Below are positions 58,111-64,000 of a stretch of DNA of 64,000 nucleotides, in pieces. The notes under the pieces are model-generated. The model saw nothing but the letters and a program-made list of their open reading frames with translations. It ran no database searches and was not told the DNA's origin. Position 1 is the stretch's first letter. Every line of letters begins with the position of its first letter. Source of the stretch: Bubalus kerabau. Lineage: Eukaryota; Chordata; Mammalia; Artiodactyla; Bovidae. The stretch covers positions 18,246,001 to 18,310,000 of the forward strand of contig NC_073646.1 of assembly GCF_029407905.1 (NCBI RefSeq), given 5' to 3'. The translations under genes and the position numbers were made by a program.

Positions 58111-58640
58111 GTACCCATAAAAGTTCGTCTGCACAATCCTGTAGTCTATTAAGTGCGTGATAGCATTGTGTCTAAAAAGACTCTGTATATGTCTTAATTT
58201 AAAATACTTTATTGCTGGGGAATTCCCTGGTGGTCCAGTGGTTAGGACTCCGAGCTTTCACTGGAGAAGGCCCGGGGTTCAATCCTGGTAGGGAAACTAA
58301 AATCCCACAAGCCAGGGTGGCCAAAAGTAAAAATACTTTATTGCTAAAAAAAAAAAAAAAAAATGCTGTCACCATCATCTGAGTATTCCATGAGTTATGG
58401 TTTTTTTGCAGTACTAATGGCAAAGAGCACATATCACCATGACAAATACAAAATAAAGAAAAAGTTAGAAATATTGTGAGAATTCCCAAAATGTGACATA
58501 GACACAAAGTGAGCAAATACTGTTGAGAAAAGACTTGCTTGACGTAGGTGGGATTGCCACAAATCTTCAACTTGTAAAAAAGAAAACATCTACAGCTTCT
58601 AAGTGCAATAAAGTGAAGCACAATAAAACAAGGTGTACCT
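58111..58640. mobile_element. Tigger DNA transposon, segments 2 and 3
   Basis: Text resumes with tgtagtctattaagtgcgtg, gatagcattgtgtctaaaaa and aatactttattgctg, is split by a CHR SINE at 58217, and continues to the terminal gtgaagcacaataaaacaag and gtgtacctg at 58640. The terminal words are those of the Tigger inverted repeat. No transposase frame remains. Confidence 0.75.
58217..58329 (+). mobile_element. CHR-type SINE with perfect 16-bp target duplication
   Basis: The short tRNA-derived element (ggggaattccctggtggtcc, ggttaggactccgagc, ggttcaatcctggtaggg) is flanked by aaaatactttattgct at 58201-58216 and 58330-58345, identical on both sides. It splits the Tigger element. Confidence 0.9.
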
Positions 58641-58877
58641 GCATCTCATCCTGTCAGTAAAATAAGCATGATAACGGCACCTATTTCATGGTGTTAGGAG
58701 GATGCAGCTAGAGGATCACTTCTGAAAGGGCTTAGCAAAGCGCCCGTTTTGCAGCAAGGGCTCAGTGTGTGTTACTCTTAATAAATAATGCTGGATGTTT
58801 CATTTTCCTAAGATTGTGTACTCCTCAAGGTCAGGAACTCAGATTTTTCGTTCTTGTGGCTACCGTCACTACCTCAA

Positions 58878-59045
58878 CTGTCTGAAAGAGTGCCGTCCAA
58901 TAGAACTTTCACAGATGGGTATTGAGCACTTGAAATGTGATCAGTGCAACCTTGGAACTGAATTTTTTGTTTTGCTTCTGATAAGTTCTGATAAGCTAAC
59001 ACAGCTGCATGTGGCTAATGACCACTATATAGGACAGTGCAGGTC
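58878..59045. repeat. Short hAT/MER-like DNA repeat, family not assigned
   Basis: The words attgagcacttgaaatgtg, gtgcaaccttggaactgaat and catgtggctaatgaccacta belong to a common mammalian MER-type element with subterminal palindromes. I cannot name the family with confidence. Confidence 0.5.
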
Positions 59046-59499
59046 AATAAATGTTGAATGGAGAAAAGACTGAATATGCCGTTATATTGGACTAGGTAGC
59101 GGGAGAGGGTGATGAGTTGAGAGAAGTGGAAAATTCAAAGAAAGAAGAGAATAATGGACTCAGAGGTGATAGATATCTATTTGACCATAGAAATAGATGA
59201 AATAGATCTCCAGTCTATTTCAACTCCTACCCAATGCTTGAATTCCTTCTCCCATATTGCATTATACCAGAAAAATCTTTTTCATCTTGAATGTTTTCCT
59301 TGTAACGTCTGCCTCTTGGTCCTTACCCTCCTGGTGCTGTGATCCAAGTTGCTAATCACAGTACCATTATGAAAACACTCAAATGTCAATAGAAGGTTGT
59401 TATTGTGGCTGTCTTTTCCCAGGAGTGTGCCCTTCTCCAGGGCAAACAGCTCTTCACAATGCAATTGACTAGTGGTGTTTGTTGGGGAAGCTGCTCAAC

Positions 59500-59630
59500 A
59501 ACTCAAAGAGGGGATAATCCTTGTACCTACCTCACAGGGCTGTTGTGAGGATGGCTTAAGATGACATATGCAAAGGTGCCTGGCACAGTGCCTGGCATTT
59601 ACAAAGTGCTCAATAAATGTCCTGATATTG
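59500..59630 (+). repeat. MIR SINE 3' half
   Basis: It shows ctacctcacagggctgttgtgagg, gtgcctggcacagtgcctgg and caaagtgctcaataaatg in the MIR order. Confidence 0.75.
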
Positions 59631-60307
59631 ACAAAGAAGCATACTTTGCATTTGTTTTAGAATCATGGAATTTATTTTTGTCACACAGGCCTGTAGCAAG
59701 AAGGTAAAGACAGAAGTGTTTTCTTGCTCTCAAAAGCAGCTAATTTGATGTCACTTAGAAAGTGGTAGAGTTACAAATATAAGTTAATGAGGTCAAAGAT
59801 GGTGAGTTTATATACACAGGCCCTGAAATGATTGTTATAACATGGATGATAGATCCAGTTTCTTAAAACAAACATTCTAACAAATGTAATTTTCTATAAC
59901 AAACATAGTAAATTCAGTTTCTCGCAGCAAACATGAAAAGCAGGCTTGTTTGAGGTTAAGTATTATATTTTGTTAGGATATCTCCATTTAAAAAGCAAAT
60001 CATCACACCTAACAGAACTGTCAGAAACTCAATTTCAAGAAAATGAGATTAGGTGTTAAGACCTTTATTCTATCTGGCTAGTCCTGTGCGTGTGTGTGTC
60101 TGTACGATGACTTACTTTCAATATTCTTCAGTTTTCTCATCTTTCCAGTGACAGCTAATCCAGGGCTTTTTATTTTCAAAAGCACCTGTATTAATATCAA
60201 TAAACATCTTTCCTGCTAAGGCTTCACATTAAATCTTGTGATTGCCTATGACTTAATGATTTTTAACTATGGTTTTAGCCAAGACTGAGTCAAATTATTT
60301 GCAGCTT

Positions 60308-61597
60308 CAGTTCAGTTTAGTTCAGTCGCTCAGTCGTGTCCGACTCTTTGTGACCCCATGAATCACAGCACACCAGGCCTCCCTGTCCATCAGCAACTCC
60401 TGGAGTTCATTCACACTCATGTCCATTGAGTCAGTGATGCCATCCAGCCATCTCATCCTCTGTCGTCCCCTTCTCCTCCTGCCCCCAATCCCTCCCAGCA
60501 TCAGGGTCTTTTCCAATGAGTCAACTCTTCACATGAGGTGGCCAAAGATTGGAGTTTCAGCTTTAGCAATGAACACCCAGGACTGATCTCCTTTAGAATG
60601 GACTGGTTGGATCTCCTTGCAGTCCAAGGGACTCTCAAGAGTCTTCTCCAACACCACAGTTCAAAAGCATCAATTCTTCTGTGCTCAGCTTTCTTCACAG
60701 TCCAACTCTCACATCCATACATGACCACTGGAAAAACCCTAGTCTTGACTAGACAGACCTTTGTTGGCAAAGTAATGTCTCTGCTTTTGAATATGCTGTC
60801 TAGATTGGTCATAACTTTCCTTCCAAGGAGTAAGCGTCTTTTAATTTCATGGCTGCAATCACCATCTGCACTGATTTTGGAGCCCCCCAAAATAAAGTGT
60901 GACACTGTTTCCACTGTTTCCCCATCTATTTCCCATGAAGTGATGGGACCAGATGCCATGATCTTCGTTTTCTGAATGTTGAATTTTGAGCCAACTTTTT
61001 CACTCTCTTCTTTCACTTTTATCATGAGGCTTTTGAGTTCCTCTTCACTTTCTGCCATAAGGGTGGTGTCATCTGCATATCTGAGGTTATTGATATTTCT
61101 CCCGGCAATCTTGATTCCAGCTTGTGCTTCTTCCAGCCCAGCGTTTCTCATGATGTGCTCTGCATTTAAGTTAAATAAGCAGGGTGACAATATACAGCCT
61201 TGACATACTCCTTTTCCTATTTGGAACCAGTCTGTTGTTCCATGTCCAGTTCTAACTGTTGCTTCCTGACCTGCATATAGGTTTCTCGAGGCAGGTCAGG
61301 TGGTCTGGTATTCCCATCTCTTTCAGAATTTTCCACAGTTGATTGTGATCCACACAGTCAAAGGCTTTGGCATAGTCAATAAAGCAGAAATAGATGTTTT
61401 TCTGGAACTCTTGCTTTTTTGATGATCCAGCAGATGTTGGCAATTTGATCTCTGGTTCCTCTGCCTTTTCTAAAACCGGCTTGAACATCTGAAAGTTCAT
61501 GGTTCACGTACTGCTGAAGCCTGGCTTGGAGAGTTTTGAGCATATTACTTTACTAGCATACGAGATGAGTGCAGTTGTGCAGTATTTGGAGCTTACA
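60308..61597 (-). mobile_element. BovB LINE 3' portion
   Basis: The antisense 1.3-kb fragment starts at the 3' tail (gttcagtttagttcagtcgc) and ends near gtgcagtatttgg. Its best minus-strand frame (61190-60501, 229 codons) keeps the reverse-transcriptase YADDT motif with surrounding NNLRYADDTTLMAESEEEL and the C-terminal FPVVMYGCESWTVKKAEH region. A second frame, 61500-61252, has CFIDYAKAFDCVDHNQLW. The element is 5'-truncated and frame-shifted. Confidence 0.9.
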
Positions 61598-62288
61598 GTC
61601 TTCTATTCTGATATTGCTGTTATTATCATTGCCATTGGCATCCTCATTATTGCCGTTAGTTCATCATTCCAAAGATATTCGCTGGCCTCAGCTCTCAATG
61701 CTGTTGTGAAACCTGGTCCCTTCATGTCACCTGCTAGGTAACAACATGGACCAGTTCTGAGTCAGTGCTTGTTCCCCCAGCACAGCCGCTGAGCAGCTGG
61801 AGAAAAATGGCAGCAGATGGCTTGTCAGCAGTGCTTATCAGGCAGCATCCATCAACGCCTTCTCACGTTGCCTACGTGTGCTGGTCCTCAGTGTTTCCTC
61901 CACTCCTCTGACTTGGTGAAACCATTTGACAGGTGGAGAAGGCATTCACTGAGACTAGGCAGGTGATCAGGAGTAGGGAGAGAATCCTCCAACTTGCAAA
62001 TACCAGCAGACAGATTTGTGTCTGCATACACGGAAGAAGTATTTATCTCGCTTCCCACACAGCTCAGCCCTGCATCTGTGCTTTGGTACCTTCCGCTTGG
62101 TGTCCTCGGATCCTCCTCTATCACTCATCTCTCCTACATCTTTAACTCCACTGCTGGCTTTTCCCTCCAAGCATCCTGTAGTCAGTTGGCTTGGGGAAAG
62201 CCTCTGCCTTGGCCCCTGTCGTCTTCTAGCTCTTGTGTGTCCCTCATGCCCTCACAGCTAAACTTCCAAAAAGAGCTCTTGTTTGCAG

Positions 62289-62960
62289 TGCCACCAGAAG
62301 TGGGGTCTGGCTACTCATCACTCAAAAGCCAACAAAGAGGCAAGTTTGGTGGAAAGGAAAGTATGCTTTATTTTGGATGCTGTCAACCAGTGGGTGGGGG
62401 ATGGGGGGTGGTGGGGGAGGCAGACTCCTGTCCAAAGGCCAACTCCCTACCTCTGCCCCCCGACCCCTGCCCAACCAGTAGGCTGAGGGAGAGGGCTACA
62501 TGCAGAAATAGCACAATCAGCTGTGACAGTCATCTTGAAATTGGTCATCGGTGGTCAGGCCAGGATCATCTTGACTGTTTAGTAGAGTACAGTTAATCTT
62601 CAGTTCCAGGATCGGTTTGTTCCCGTTTGCTTGAGGTCAGTTCTTAGAATTGTGGCAGCTTATGGCTACAGTCTGGTCATCATATAGTTAACTTCTTCCC
62701 CTGCGTGGTGGGTATATCAGTACTTGTAAGACAGCTTACAGGATATGGGTCAGAATATTATCTATAGTCCTTCTTGAGATGGAACTAAAGGTCCCTGACT
62801 ACGCTTAATGACTAAACCATTATTATTTAGTTTTGTTGGACTGCTTTCCTCTGTTTCTGCATTTTATCACTTCTCTGATTATTCTTTGGCTAAAGTTTGT
62901 CCACAAACAGAAGGAAAGTGGAGGACATGGTGGGCTAAGACCATAGGGTCTTGCTTGATT
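62289..62960 (-). mobile_element. Candidate ERV solo LTR, antisense
   Basis: The + strand starts tgccaccagaagtggggtct and runs through caaaagccaacaaagaggca, ggaaagtatgctttattttgg and cagtggg...ggcagactcctgtcc. On the - strand that gives an AATAAA followed by a C/T-rich end and a terminal CA, the usual layout of an LTR R/U5 end. I recognise the style of a ruminant ERV LTR but not the family. The far boundary (about 62960) is uncertain and no target duplication was found. There is no coding region. Confidence 0.45.
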
Positions 62961-63465
62961 TCAAAAGCTCATTCGCTGTCATTCCCATTCCTCTATAAAC
63001 CCATCAGCTCCTATTTCACGGCTCTGATGAAATCGTTCTCATATGTCAGTCATCATATCTACCCATGTTGGGCCAGGCATTGACCCCAGGCACTGTTCAA
63101 GACACCAACAATTATTTTCCATCATAGACTGCCAGTTCAGAAATCAGCAGTTCATCTTATATGCGTCCCTTTCACTTTTCATGGTCCCTGCATTGATTCT
63201 CTAATCCCTATAGATCCTACTGACTCCACATCTCCTGTGAGCCCCAACGCCCCACCCCGTGGTTCTCATGGGCCCTTACCACTGCCTGTTTAGATCACTG
63301 CTGTAGCTTTATAATTGGGAAGGGCTTCCTTCCAGACTATCTTTCCACAAGAAGCTCTCTCAAAATCTGATCACATCATCCGATGACCTAGAATGATTAT
63401 CACAGCTTTCATGGTGAATATAAACTTTTTAGCTTAACATCTAAGCCCTTTAATAATTTGGTCTC

Positions 63466-63816
63466 AGACTTCCCTGGTGGCTCAGTGGTAAAGAATCCAC
63501 CAGCCAGGGCAGGAGGCATGGGTTCGATCCCTGATTGAACATGTGGGAAGATCCCACATGCTGTGGAGCAAGTAAGCCCATGAGCCACAACTGTTGAGCC
63601 CATGCTCTAGAGCCTGGAAGCCACAACTACTGAGCCCACGTGCCACAACCACCGAAGCACATGGGCCCAAGAGCCCGAGCTCCACAACAACAGAAGCCAC
63701 CACGATGAGAGGCCAGCGCCCCGCAACCAGAGTGTAGCCCCTGCTCACTGCAACTAGAGAAAAGCCCTCGAAGCAACAAAGACCCAGCCAATAATAAATA
63801 AATAAAATAAAAAAAC
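63466..63816 (+). mobile_element. CHR-type SINE with 14-bp target duplication
   Basis: The tRNA-like head (cttccctggtggctcagtgg, box B ggttcgatccctgattg) is followed by the CHR body of agccacaact/gagcccatg words and an (aataa)n tail. The direct repeat aataatttggtctc flanks it at 63452-63465 and 63817-63830. Confidence 0.92.
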
Positions 63817-63869
63817 AATAATTTGGTCTCTGTCTCTCTTTATTTAGGTTCATCACCTACCATTTATCC

Positions 63870-64000
63870 AAATCATCCTAATGGTTAACATCTACAGAGC
63901 TGCCCTTTATGTGCCAGGCACTGTGCTAGGTGCTTGATTTTCCTCTTGTCTAAACCTCATAGCAACTTGGTGGTTTAAACAGATAAGGAAATTGAGGCAT
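63870..64000 (+). repeat. MIR-like SINE, cut by the window end
   Basis: Words tgtgccaggcactgtgctag, cctcatagcaacttgg and ataaggaaattgaggca follow the MIR order. The end is outside the window. Confidence 0.6.

Larger units (their letters stand above)
53594..64000 (+). other. IQCK: IQCK intron 1, runs off the window
   Basis: It begins gtaggc. No further IQCK exon was recognised; I looked for the region that follows WEQIC in the protein and did not find it. Contents are two antisense BovB elements, an antisense Bov-tA2, a Tigger element split by two SINEs, a hAT/MER-like patch (58878-59045), MIR-like patches (59500-59630, 63870-64000), a candidate ERV LTR and a CHR SINE. The stretches 59050-59500, 59640-60300, 61600-62280 and 62960-63450 show nothing nameable. 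Confidence 0.75.

Noticed and set aside
60501..61190. 229-codon frame with a reverse-transcriptase YADD motif as a host gene
   Set aside because: It is part of a 5'-truncated BovB element, not a cellular gene.
1..64000. tRNA, snRNA, snoRNA or microRNA genes, CRISPR arrays, phage or defence systems
   Set aside because: All tRNA-like sequences seen are heads of Bov-tA or CHR SINEs. No other RNA gene signature and no prokaryotic feature was found; the window is a eukaryotic nuclear locus.

Overview
This is a mammalian nuclear window from a ruminant. It is rich in BovB (RTE-type) LINEs, Bov-tA/Bov-A2 SINEs, CHR-type tRNA-derived SINEs, ruminant L1 tails and a ruminant-type mariner MITE, a mix characteristic of Pecora (cattle, buffalo, sheep, goat). 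The species cannot be fixed by eye. Coding sequence is under 4% of the window; the rest is intron, short intergenic sequence and interspersed repeats of several ages.

Three protein-coding genes were recognised. (1) The 3' part of VPS35L (C16orf62 in human) lies on the + strand: five exons at 12677-12816, 20732-20897, 28446-28564, 34740-34886 and 35572-35670 encode the last ~223 residues, followed by a 3' UTR with AATAAA at 36107. (2) KNOP1 lies complete on the - strand: a probable non-coding exon 1 ending at 53249, then coding exons 50350-49442, 47226-47158, 43666-43589 and 41306-40995, which together give a 455-residue lysine-rich nucleolar protein. (3) The first coding exon of IQCK is at 53410-53593 on the + strand, and the rest of the window is its first intron. 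The order VPS35L > < KNOP1 / IQCK > agrees with the arrangement known at human 16p12.3.

Layout: 1-12676 is VPS35L intron; 12677-36130 holds the last five VPS35L exons and their introns; 36130-40465 is the tail-to-tail gap; 40466-53340 is KNOP1; 53230-53420 is a compact CpG-rich divergent promoter shared by KNOP1 and IQCK; 53594-64000 is IQCK intron 1, with a nearly full-length but decayed BovB element (53888-57228), a Tigger DNA transposon split by two SINEs, another BovB 3' fragment and a candidate ERV LTR.

The genes do not form a pathway. VPS35L is the scaffold of the endosomal Retriever/Commander recycling machinery, KNOP1 is a nucleolar protein with an SMAP-like C-terminus, and IQCK is a calmodulin-binding-motif protein of poorly known role. 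I found no CRISPR array, bacterial system or clearly new gene family. The most useful leads are regulatory or structural: a tight bidirectional promoter, an orphan mini-ORF with a perfect splice donor beside it, an unusually long open frame through KNOP1's fourth intron, a fresh 75-bp tandem duplication, and several datable nested transposon insertions.
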